Source of the DNA: Rhododendron vialii | Taxonomy: Eukaryota; Streptophyta; Magnoliopsida; Ericales; Ericaceae | Direction: 5' to 3' | Length of the DNA: 64,000 nt | Assembly (NCBI RefSeq): GCF_030253575.1 | Contig: NC_080569.1 | Location: 578,001-642,000 of the forward strand | Shown: piece by piece, positions 1 to 10,066 of the stretch | Layout: the number at the start of each line of letters is the position of its first letter | Numbering within the stretch: the stretch's first letter is position 1 | The notes under the pieces: generated by a model | The model's database searches: none | Told to the model about the DNA's origin: nothing | Seen by the model: only the letters and a program-made list of their open reading frames with translations | Program-made: the position numbers and the translations under genes

Positions 1-1208
1 AATCTACGAAATAAACGATTCTGATTAATTTTTTTAGAGCCCGGAACGACACCCAGGCTGAGCAGCCCCCTTTGGAACAATCGACAAGTGGGAAACAGAC
101 ACGCCAGCGGCAACAAATTTAAATGGAACTGAAAAACGAATCTCGCCAACCGAACCCGGCTGTCTTCTCTCAGAGATTCACCTTCAGGTATGTGCTCTAC
201 TGTTCGATCCAATATCTTTGGATCAAATCCCATATCGTTACGCCTTTCTCCCGGGGTTTGGTTTTGGTCATTCTGATGTAGAAATAAAGTTCTGGGCTGG
301 TGGGTTTTGTTCAATTTTATGTTTACCTTCTTTTTTCCTCAGTACCCAAGCAAAGTTTCTTGTGTCTTCGCTATTTTTTTCTATCTCTGATCCTTAGTAG
401 ATTTGTAATCTATTGTGAAGAGGCAACTAGTTCAAAACTTCAAACTTACATTTGCCTCCAAATATCTTTTTCTTAATTATACGTACTCGTGAAGTTTGTT
501 AGATGTCAGATTGGGTTCATATAGAGATTGCTATCTGCAATTTTATGCTAGATCTCCAAGAACTTTTGGGTCCTCTTGAATTATGTTTATTGTGTAAATA
601 TTCAAGGACGGGCATTAAGTTAATGAAGTTAAGATTGGATGCAAAAACTGGGCATTAATGATCCCTATAATAAGAGTATTCGGAACTCGATTTGGATCTT
701 TGGGCTTAGAACATCACCAAAAGGCTCGGAAGGCCTTGTTGGGGGAAATAGCCAAACATGAGTTGTTTTCGCAACTCTAACGGACTCTCTAATTGTCCAG
801 TCAAAAGACCGGTTGCCCTTTTCACTGGCTAAATTTAACCAGCCAATGGAGGCTAGGCGAATTTGGCCGGCCTGTGGAAGGATGACACATTACAGCTATG
901 TTAAGTTATTTGAAATGAATAGCCATGGAGAGTTGTGTTGGAACGACATCCATGTAAAGGTGGCCAGACAAAATACAAATTTTACTCTTTTATGTACTTT
1001 GGCTAACCTTTTTCAGTGTTTGGAATGCTCTTATGGTCTGCAGTGCCTTATTGATGCACTTGTGTATGCTTGTGTTTAATTTCTCAATTTCCTAGTTTGT
1101 AGTTGGTTAAACAAATTTGGATTTGAGTGCTGGATATCACTTCGATTGACAGGTTTTGTGTGCATCCCAGGATTTTATAGCAACAGCTAGAGCTGAATTT
1201 TAGAGATC
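1..1208 (+). promoter_or_regulatory. 5' flank and split leader of the cyclophilin gene
   Basis: No long coding frame is convincing here. A likely leader exon ends at 187 (CAG followed by GTATGT) and a second leader exon starts at 1153 after a GACAG acceptor, leaving a 965-bp intron in the 5' UTR. The transcription start cannot be fixed. An 88-codon frame at 813-1079 lies inside this intron and has no recognisable protein features. Confidence 0.5.
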
Positions 1209-4206
1209 ATGGTGAGGATCAAACCTCAAGCTCTTCTACAACAAAGCAAGAAGAAGAAGGGTCCTAGTCGTATCAGTGTCACTACAGTTGTTCTGTACAT
1301 CTTAATTATTGCGGTGCTGTTTTTCGTGTTTGCCACTTACAGACATTGGACTCAGAGGTTTGTTTGAGTCTTTTTTGTTGAACTGATACTTTGTTTATTC
1401 TGCTGAAGTGGATCGAGTGATTGGTATAACATTGTGGATTGGGATGCCACTTTTGTGCGTGCGTGCGCTGTTGTTGAGGACAAATTGAAGTTTTCAATAG
1501 TATCTGTTCGAAGATGGTGGGGATAGTTAAGCTAAAATTGAAGAAATTTGTTTGGAACCGTTGCTGGATTATATGAGTTGGTGGATGATGGGTATTAGTT
1601 TACAACTATTCTGGAACTGTGAAGGTTCGAGAGTGATTTCTGAATTCGAAATATTAGGAATATCCCAAATGTTGAATTAGTGAATCGAGAACTTTAATTC
1701 AAGCCAGGTGCTTTCCAAAACTTCAGAATGCCTGTTGGAGTCGTACACATATTTAGTACGATATTAGAACAGCTGGAAAATACCCTTTAATTATGACCAC
1801 AGAAAGAGGGCATTATGTGGCTTTAAACTTTTGCATTCTACCTTGTGTGTAGGTCAAAAATTCTAACAATGGATCCGTCATCAGTTCTTGAGGTATAATT
1901 TTACCAGAGAACTTTGTTACTTGCTTTCTTGATAGTTTTAGCTTTCTCTAGCATGAATTTGCACTGAAAGGAAGTTCGTAGATCACTTATGGCTTCCTCT
2001 TTCATCACATTAGTTTGACAATTCAAGATTCATTCCCCCGGTTTATGCATTTGTTGATTATAAATCCTTATTCCTTTAAAGCAACCATCATCAATTCCTA
2101 CTTTATCCATGTTTCGCCATGTAAATGCTGCAGAGTGAAGATGATTTTGCAGATGAAAGGAACTCTGGTGTTGCCAGATATGCTGTAAGTTTCTTGATAC
2201 GCTGCTTAACTGTAAATGAATTTTACTTCTTTTTTTGAAAGTTGATCCACAGGATTGGTATTGATTTTAAACCAAATTCTGCTCTGGAGAAAACTGTTTG
2301 TTTATTGGTCAGTTAGACAGTACTAGAACCTCCAGATACAAAAATGTTGCAGGGAGCTACTATTTTGTCATATCTCCATTTCTTCGGTTGTTATTTTACC
2401 TGTATTGGGACATGCATGGATTTTTTTTAATTTTGGTGGGGGTTTTGATGTCTTCTCTCTTTGTTCTTCCTTATTGTGCATTAATGTATTTTTTCCTTTT
2501 TAAACAGATTTTAAGTACCACAAAAGGCTCAATTACAGTCGAGTTATACAAGGAAGGTTCTGCTGGGGTGGTTGATGAGTTTATCAATCTATGGTGGGCA
2601 ATTGACTGATCTCTGCTGTTATATCCATTTTGTGGATTCGTATAAGCACTACTTAATTGGATGCCCCAGTTGATCGCTTTATACTTATTTGTCCTTAAGT
2701 TTCCTTGTACACATTTACTCATTTTGTTCTTAATAATAATAGCCCTTAACTGGGATAGGGGTTTGGTGTTTTATTTCTTTGTGATTCTCCAACATGTGAT
2801 TGAGTAATTTGCTGTCATTGATTATTTGACCATGTAAGTTCAAATGATTTTTCAGTCAGAGGGGTTACTTCAAGGAGATGCCTTTTCGCCATATAGTTAA
2901 GAACTTTGTGATTCAAGGAAGTAGTTTTGATGGACCTGGATCTACAGAAAATTGGACTCTGAGAGGAAAGCTTAACAGCCGACATGACACGAGGTTTGGC
3001 CCCCATGCGGTACAACTTGGAGTAACCTTTTTCTCCCTATAATGCTTATCGTTTCTAACCTGGCTATCGAATTCTGATTTTGGTCCAGCATGAAGCGTGA
3101 GACTTTTGTGCTTGGTACTTCAAAGGCAAAACATGACGAAGAGGGATGGGAACTTTTCATTACGACTGCACCAATCCCAGCAGATCTAAGTGAAAAACTG
3201 ATTGTGTTTGGGCGGGTCATTAGGGGAGAGGACATTGTTCAGGTTGTAAGCTCTCCTCGCTTTCTCTCTTGGTCTCCTTCCCTTACTTTCATGACCGATT
3301 ATTAACATGTGGATGTTTTATGATCACATGGATGTTTTAGTTTGTGTGCTTCGAGCATAAAGCATGCACTTTGGAATCATGGATCCTACGTATTATCCAA
3401 CCCTGATGATGAATCTTTTTGGTTATTTCGGGAAGTGTAGTCGATGTGGATACGAGATATTCAACCCAAAAAAGCTTCTTTGTTAACTGTAAACCTCTAA
3501 TGATAGCTAATTTGAAAAAGGAGGTTAAAGCATGTATGGTACTATACTACTATTTATAGTATCATTTATGATGTATGTCATTCACGATGCTTTGTCACAT
3601 ATGCCACTCTTAAATGTTTCTTATGGTTACAAAATATTTTTTATGGCGTGGAAATATTTTGATCTGGATTTAGGACTTTGCTTAATTGAACAAATTTTTT
3701 AGGAAAGGTGATAGATAGGTCATATGCATACTATCAAATGTGAGCTTTTCTTATTCTTCAAAGATGACTAAAAATTAAACGACACGAGTATCTAGTTTGG
3801 ATCAGGATGGATTACTTATCTCATTCCTTACCTTTTCACATCTAGTCGACACAGTTGCCTATGAAGGTGCAGTAAAACTGACTGAATTGTCATATTCAAG
3901 CCAGTTGGTATCTTTAATCTTTTCACATATTACAAACCAGGAGGAGTTAGAATGATGCTAAGTTTGGGGAATCTTTCATCCTTTCAGCTATCTAGATACC
4001 ATGTTTTTGTACTACATGTTTTATATCAGCAAGATGTTTAGACTTTGCTTATCCAAAAAAAAATTTAGACTTAAGAATGTTCCTAATTCACGTTGAATGC
4101 ATGACCTGCTGCGCACCAGGAAATAGAAGAGGTGGATACGGATGAACATTATCAACCTAAATCTCCTATAGGGATCACCAATGTCACCTTGAAACAGAAG
4201 GTCTAA
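1209..4206 (+). CDS. CYP21-4: Membrane-anchored cyclophilin, CYP21-4-like
   Basis: Seven coding exons join in phase: 1209-1357, 1853-1892, 2134-2184, 2508-2593, 2856-2993, 3089-3242, 4120-4206, giving 234 aa, close to the roughly 236 aa of Arabidopsis CYP21-4. The N-terminus is basic ([18 protein letters not shown]), followed by one hydrophobic segment at about residues 26-43, as in a type II signal anchor. The rest is a cyclophilin fold ([47 protein letters not shown]). Family knowledge: CYP21-3/21-4 proteins sit in the endomembrane system. The canonical cyclophilin FHR motif carrying the catalytic arginine reads FRH here, so peptidyl-prolyl isomerase activity may be weak. Intron 6 is 877 bp and contains a tiny retroposon-like insertion. 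The gene ends convergently with the PPR gene 671 bp away. Confidence 0.93.
4037..4072 (+). mobile_element. Tiny retroposon-like insertion with 9-bp direct repeats
   Basis: The 9-mer tttagactt occurs at 4037-4045 and 4064-4072 and flanks 18 nt ending in an A9 tract (tgcttatcc then A9). This has the form of an extremely 5'-truncated poly-A retroposon with a target-site duplication. It lies in intron 6 of the cyclophilin gene. The repeat is short, so chance cannot be excluded for this copy alone. Confidence 0.45.
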
Positions 4207-4877
4207 ATGGATGTGTTTTCAGTTTGGAGCTTCTTTCAATTGCATGGGTTCCCCAACTTTTACGACGAATTGCTCAAATCATCAAGCAACCAAGAGGTAT
4301 ATGGTGGACCTAAGCATTTCTTGGCTTCTGTTGTAGGTATTGACATTGTTATATATTGTACTTAGGTTGCAGTCCTTACTAGTGATAGCAAGAAGAGCTT
4401 GTCAATTATGCTTTGTAATAGGGTTCTATCTTGAAACTTTGGTGATACAATTTGCCTTACACTGGACTTCAGACTTGGGATCATGGTTGTAGACAAAGTA
4501 TGGTGATATGATATTATGTTGGGATACTGGTTTTTGCTTCTCTCTCTCTTTCCTTCTCTCTCACACAGAAGCACACATGCCTCATTGTTCTTTTCTTTTG
4601 CCTTGTGTTGGGTTTTTACGGTCAATTTGCTCCCTTTATGGCAACTTATTTTGTTTTTCTTTGGATTAAAGACACTGCTCTCCTGTTCGTTAACTGACTC
4701 AAATAACAACTCATTAAGTGCAACAGATGACAAATATTCAAAATGTAAATGCAATTTCCTCTTCAAAATGGGGAAAATAATATTCCCCACAAACAAGTTT
4801 AACATCAACAAAGTGATATTTCTGCTGAAAACAATTCCAACTTTCCACTGCTCCCAAAAGACTAAGAAATGGAGTCA
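4207..4877. other. Convergent intergenic region (two 3' UTRs)
   Basis: This stretch lies between the stop of the plus-strand cyclophilin and the stop of the minus-strand PPR gene. It must hold both 3' UTRs. Overlapping long frames on both strands (about 4362-4811 and 4516-5019) are low in complexity, rich in Leu/Phe/Ser or Lys, and show no domain. I treat them as noise. Confidence 0.55.
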
Positions 4878-7435
4878 TCATTCGAGTGTAACTGTTTGCG
4901 ATGTCAAGTCATTAGGGCACACCCTTTCAAGCAAATTCTCTATCTCCGAGTTGATTTCAATACCATCCTCCTCCATCCTCCAACACATATCAGGCACTGG
5001 TTTGCCAGCAGCGATATAAATCTGAATCAAAGAATGGTAGAACTTGGAATCAAGATGGTTAACCATCTTCAACATCTGGCATAACTCTTCAGCACCATCA
5101 ACGTCTCTCTCTTCTTCAAAATACTTCAAAAATTTATCGAGACTGACAGAGATTGGATGCCTTTCATTGTCCTTAACATCTGATATAGCTTCCTTCAAGC
5201 ACTTCAAAGCAGAACCGACTTGATTTTGCTTCAAGAAAAACGCTATAAACATGTCCCAAGACCAAAAAAAAGGTCCCTTTGATCTCTTCATGGCCTCGTG
5301 GAGCACCGATTCAGCTGCCACCAACATGTCATTTTTCAGGTAAGCACCTATAGCAGCATTTGCTAACCTGATGTCATAGCTGGAGCAACTTGACTTCCAT
5401 TCCTCGAAGCAACGCCTTAAACCATCAACATCATTAAGTTTGGCAAGAGCCTGAAGAAAAATAAGGTAACTCATATTGGGGATTGTTGGAAAATTGGTCT
5501 TCAGGGAATTCCAAACCCGAAGGACTTCACCTAAATTGGAGGTACCGGCATACAAACTAATCAGATAATGGTGTCCCAAACGATTAGCAGGTCCTATTTT
5601 TTCCTCCAACTTTATAAGGGCAGACTCAGCTTTCTCATGAAGTCCAGCCTTAACATAAACAGCAGCCAAATTACTATATGTCGTCCAATCGCATTCCTTT
5701 TCATTTCCAGTCATCATCTCATTGAATACTCTTTCTACTCCCTCAATGTCATTCAAGCATGAGTGGCTCTGCATCAGGAGATTGAAAGAAAATGTGCTTG
5801 GCGGGATGTTCCTCTGTCTCATCTCCTCAATCAAGGGAGGCACTTTCTCAGGCTGGCCTAATCTCATGTAGAGTGACATAAGATTGTTATATGTCAAAGT
5901 ATTAGAGGCAATGTTCATCTCATCCATCTTCTTAAAGAGAGCCAGGGCCTTATCTATCATTTTTTCATTGCAATAGCAGTTTAGTAGGGCGCCATATGTA
6001 AATTTGTTCTTTTCAGGTTTTAACAGGCTGCTGAAGTAATTCTCAGCTGCAGCTATTCCCCTAACTTTTGACACAAGATCCAAGCGTATTGCATAATCAC
6101 GGAATGTGAAGCTTGTGTCCCGCATCTCCATCCACTCAAATATCTGCATCAACCAAATCAAGAAACAGTCCAACAATCATTCAAAGAGTCATATACGACC
6201 AGATTTGCATAAGCATCATTACTTTAACAGCTGAAATGCGCACTCAAGTAATATTGAGTGGATCATACGCTAGATTCAAATTCAGGTTCCATATACACAG
6301 CAGTTTCTAAACTTCAACAACCAAATACAAATCCAGAACCTAACTCGGGAAAAAGGGGAAATTCTGACGCCATGTTGGACAATATCTTTGGTTGCTAACC
6401 CAAGGGATTGCCTTAGCCTGAGACTTGGTGGTTTGCTCCCTCCAAAGGATGCAAGTTTGATTCTCCTTGTCAGCAACTCTTTGGGCCATCTCAACCCACG
6501 CATAAGCATGTGTAACGGTGGTAGCTGTGGGAGGGGGCCGAGGGTCTATTGGGAATAGTTCAAAGCACACACAAGCTGACCCAAGACACCTACATTACTA
6601 GTATATACATAGTACATACATACAATTTTGGTTGCTAAAAGTTGAAAAAACCTCATATAGTCTTGTCAACTTTCAAAAATAAGACAATCTCAATCTATTT
6701 GTCCAAAGGGTGTTTTCTAGGCTAGAGTTGCTTCTATTCTTTTGTTGTTAGGGTGGGAGCCTGTTCCTTACCCTTTTTCCTTGTTTGTATGCTTTGTTTC
6801 AGGGGTAGCTCCTCTGTTTGGTAATAAAAAAAAAAAAAACTTTCAAAAATAATTGCTCCGAATCATAGTTTTCTTGACGCACAAATGAAGTCAGTCTAAC
6901 ATCCAACATATTTAACATATCTTTCACCAGTTGCTCAACAACTAATTAGCATCTCCAACCCAATGACAAATCTCTAGAGGAAGCAACTTTTTGCCAATAA
7001 TTTCGAGCTCCAACATTATGGCTCAAAAAGAGCAATAATAAGTAATGACAAATTTTGGAGCGTATTTATAAAAAAGTGGGCGCAAAAATCATTTTCCAAA
7101 ATATATTATCGCACACTGCTAACGTCAATCAAAATTAAGCAGCAATGCGCAGTATACTAGAGGGAGAGAAAAACCTCGAGAGCATGGTGATATCGACCGT
7201 ACTTGCGGAGTTCCTTGATGCATCGCTCGAGCTCGGGCTTCTTGGCGATTCTACCCTCCCTTGTGTACTCATTTAATGCCTGCCCCGCTGTCCCTCCGCT
7301 AATTCCCAACGCTGATAACCTCTGGTAAAGCTGCCCTTGCTTCCCCCGATGATGCTTTGCCGCCGCTGCTGCCGCCTCCACCGCCGCCGTACTAATCCAT
7401 CTCGCTCTGCCGAAGAACACGCGACTAGTGTTCAT
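4878..7435 (-). CDS. P-class pentatricopeptide repeat protein, probably mitochondrial
   Basis: Two exons, complement(4878-6143, 7175-7435), join in phase 0 across a 1031-bp intron and give 508 aa. The N-terminus is rich in Arg and Ala and poor in acidic residues (RVFFGRARWISTAAVEAAAAAA), consistent with a mitochondrial presequence. Residues from about 85 on carry degenerate 35-residue PPR units, for example FTYGALLNCYCNEKMIDKAL followed by TLTYNNLMSLYMRLGQPEKV. The order and spacing resemble the At1g02370/At4g02820 group of short P-class PPRs, which bind organellar RNA. The exon join reads HHALE-IFEWME, a conserved junction in that group. A telomere-box-like CTAGGGTTTT lies just upstream of the start (about 7475-7490), common in promoters of organelle-biogenesis genes. 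No editing DYW/E domain is present. Confidence 0.9.
6668..6852 (+). mobile_element. 5'-truncated LINE-like retroposon with 15-bp TSD
   Basis: The 15-mer aactttcaaaaataa occurs at 6668-6682 and 6838-6852 and flanks a 155-bp insert ending in a run of about 13 A. The insert's 3' part (ttgtatgctttgtttcaggg, then a short unique piece and gtaataa before the tail) looks like a plant L1-type 3' UTR. No reverse transcriptase frame remains. It sits in the single PPR intron, antisense to that gene. Confidence 0.85.
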
Positions 7436-7700
7436 TATCGATTTCTCTTCAGAAGAACGGCTGTACTTTACAGTTGGGGTTTTACTAGGGTTTTAACTCA
7501 TGGTTGATAAACGAGAGGACGGGATGATGTTTTGTTAAGTTAAGGGACGTAATTTTGACGCTCACATTTTCCTGAACGGCACTCCATTCTTGTGTATCTA
7601 TTAGATGATTTATTTCGGAAGGGAAGAGAAGTGCCGATAGAAAAAAGTTAAGAGAAAAATTACCCTTTCTAAAAGCCCCTTTGGTGGGAAAGAGGGCAGT
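7436..7700 (-). promoter_or_regulatory. 5' flank of the PPR gene
   Basis: This is the region immediately upstream of the PPR start. It contains the CTAGGGTTTT telo-box-like motif near 7475-7490, read on the plus strand as ttttactagggttttaact. No other gene signal is visible. The 108-codon minus-strand frame at 7485-7811 has no protein features. Confidence 0.4.
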
Positions 7701-7940
7701 AAATAAGCAGACCAGCTTACGAGCTCGGCTCGGCTCTGAGCTTGAGTTTTTGATTTGTTCGATAAAAATTTGACACGTTAAGGATGACTCGACTCGATTA
7801 AAAAGGTTCATTTAATAAATGACTTAGCTCAACTCGATAAAGACTCGGCTTGTTAAGGCTCGAACGAAGCTCAAGTTGATTTTTTGACTCGTTTAGTAAA
7901 CGAGTCAAACTCGAGCTTGACAAATGTCAACTCGGTTCGA
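7700..7940. repeat. Dispersed 'ctcgagctcggctcg' type repeat
   Basis: The stretch is a patchwork of gctcggctc, ctcgactcg, cgagtcaaactcgagc and gttaaggctcg motifs in both orientations. This is a degenerate repeat common in plant intergenic DNA. A related patch (gaattcgagctcaaactcg, aagcttgagcctag) is at about 61070-61210. The family could not be named. Confidence 0.5.
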
Positions 7941-8002
7941 CTGATTTGTAGCGCTAGTGGAAAAGCGTGAGATAGTAAAATAATAATGGAAAGCTCTTTC
8001 TC

Positions 8003-8682
8003 ATAGCATCTCCACTCCTTAGTCCTTACCCAATTTCAAACTCAAAGAGTGGTAAAAATCACTTTTCTTTCTTAGAGTCCCGGAAAGTGTGAGATAAAGG
8101 AAGGAGAGTTTTTTTCATAGCATCTCCGCTCGAGTGCAATTTTGTTCATTTTTTTAAAAGATGATGAACATTATTCACCTTTTTATTAATTAAAACGGTG
8201 TGGATTCTATCACAAAGTAATATCATGCTTATCATGTAATACACTTTTTGATAAGTATGACATCACTTTATGATGGGATCCACACAATTTCAACCAGTAG
8301 GGAGAAGTATAATGTTCAACAAAACTCAACTCTCCCCACTCCTTACCTAATTCTAAATTCAAACTCAAATTTAAGTAAAAGATTCCTTGAATCACAACTC
8401 CACCCCTCACCCAAACCCATACCAAATTTGGGTTTTATTCAAACTTTCCACCAAATTTGGTTCTTCAACAAATCATTCACGGCTGCTTTTGTGGTGGTGT
8501 TTGTCGCTGGAAGTGGATTGTGCTCTTCATCATCGTCCAATACTCGACTTAAACCTCACTTGTTGGCAGCTCCGATGGTGTTGAGCGACGGTGAAGGCTT
8601 CAAATTTGAGTTGAAGGCTGGATACTTTCATATCAAACCATGCTTTTACCTAAAATTTAGATAAGGAGTGAAGATGCTCCCA
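8003..8682. mobile_element. Compound MITE (foldback inside a larger inverted-repeat element)
   Basis: The outer ends are inverted and similar: agcatctccactccttag near 8003 matches the reverse complement of ataaggagtgaagatgctc near 8660-8682. Inside, about 8120-8338 folds back: gtgtggattctatcac at 8200 pairs with gatgggatccacac at about 8273-8286 around a centre near 8243. A second copy of the outer end motif (agcatctccgctc) occurs near 8118. Boundaries are approximate and no TSD was resolved. Confidence 0.55.
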
Positions 8683-8876
8683 CCAAATCTCACGGTGAGA
8701 TTGGATGAGGGTAGGAGCCAATCAAAATATTTTATTTTTATACTTTTCTCTTCATTTCTTCTCAAAAGATTAAATTTTTTTTTTCTTCTTATGAAATCGC
8801 TACATCTGAAGGGGTTAAGGGATAATTGTTAAACTCACGGGATATTGGGGTCAATACACAACAAAAAAATTGCTAA

Positions 8877-9321
8877 GAGCATTCTTATTGTAATAAGCAA
8901 ATTGGTGTCGATAAACAAATTTAATAACAATGTTCAAAAAAACATCCCACATTGTAATAAGCAAAGTTACAAATCTTTTAGCAAATAACCAAATTTTACT
9001 CATTCCATAACCAAACTTAACAACTTTTACCAATAACCAAAACTCAATAATCAAACTCAAAACTCAATAACTCTGAAACACCCCACATTGTAATCATCTC
9101 ATCGAGACGAATAATTTGGTATGGTCAGGTGCGTGATTGAAATTCATTTGTGATTAGACAAATGTGCATTGTTTATTGTGGGGTTTTTTTGGTTAGGGAT
9201 GCAAAAATAACTAATGTGAAGGTATATGTTGTTAAATTTGATTATGGACTAAATGGATAATCAAATGTTGACGTGACACATTTTTGATTATTAATTTTGA
9301 TTATTACCACCGCAGACGCTC
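8877..9321. mobile_element. Harbinger/Tourist-like MITE with TAA TSD
   Basis: TAA at 8874-8876 and 9322-9324 flanks an element that starts GAGCATTC and ends GACGCTC (reverse complement GAGCGTC). A 3-bp TAA/TTA duplication with GAGCATC-type ends is typical of non-autonomous PIF/Harbinger elements. It is 445 bp long, AT-rich and non-coding. Confidence 0.7.
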
Positions 9322-9324
9322 TAA

Positions 9325-9845
9325 GTAGTACTGATTCAAATAAGATCACAACCTTTTTTTGTTTCCTTATGATTATGAAATTGCTCCATCCAAAAGGTGT
9401 TGGGATTTTTTCGACAAAAAAAATTACTACTGTAATTAAAGTATTGTTCAAATTTAAATTCCTGCGTTCTTGTTTGTAAATGAGGCTTTAATACGTAAAA
9501 ATAACCCTGGGCTGCCGATACATACACTATAACTTCGTCCGTCTTCTTGCAGACGCTCTAAAACGGTGACGTAACTGACGTCGATGGTCTTGTGCCGTTT
9601 ATGTCGTCCTCTCCGTCAAAAGCGCACGTTAGGCCGACAATATAGTAATATAAAAAGCATGCGCCCCCCAAAAAAGAAAACCCAAGAAATAAAACTAAAC
9701 AAAGAAAAGAAAAGAAAAGAAAGCTAATTTCAGGCAACAGTGTAGAGTAGAGTGAAGCGAACGTTTTCTCTCTCACCAAAGCGCCATAATTTCCTCTCTC
9801 TCTCTCTCTCTCTAAACAACAGGATTGAATTCTCACAGCTTGAAA
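9325..9845 (+). promoter_or_regulatory. Promoter side and leader of the receptor kinase gene
   Basis: This region lies between the MITE and the first upstream ATG of the kinase transcript. A CT microsatellite occurs at about 9793-9813. AAAAGAAAAG-type purine runs precede it (9697-9722). No coding signal is seen. Confidence 0.4.
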
Positions 9846-9950
9846 ATGGCGATCGCCTCTCGAAATCCCCAATTCATACTAAATATTCTGACGATATCAC
9901 GGCCTTTCGTTGCGCATTCAATGTCTGGTACAAATGGAAAAGGTGCATAG
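9846..9950 (+). other. uORF or alternative first coding exon of the kinase gene
   Basis: An ATG at 9846 opens a 34-codon frame (MAIASRNPQFILNILTIS...) ending with TAG at 9948. If this is leader it is an upstream ORF. A GT donor at 9943 (AAAAG followed by GTGCAT) would instead join in the same phase to the acceptor at 11343, making an alternative N-terminus. I favour the uORF reading because the start at 10067 puts the hydrophobic segment nearer the N-terminus and its donor (G followed by GTCAGT) is stronger. Confidence 0.45.
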
Positions 9951-10066
9951 TGTTTCGATTTTTTGGTTTTCATAAAAATAATCTTCTTTTTCGTATACGG
10001 AGGGATCTGTGTGTCGGTGTGCTCGAATCTTTCAGATCTGGACGCTTCCTCTGAGCTGCATCGGCG

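Noticed and set aside
4362-5019. Overlapping 149- and 167-codon frames on opposite strands between the cyclophilin and PPR genes
   Set aside because: Low-complexity composition, no domain; they overlap each other, and the right part overlaps the real PPR exon on the other strand.
8248-8664. 138-codon plus-strand frame
   Set aside because: It lies within the compound MITE, crosses its foldback arms and shows no protein family features.
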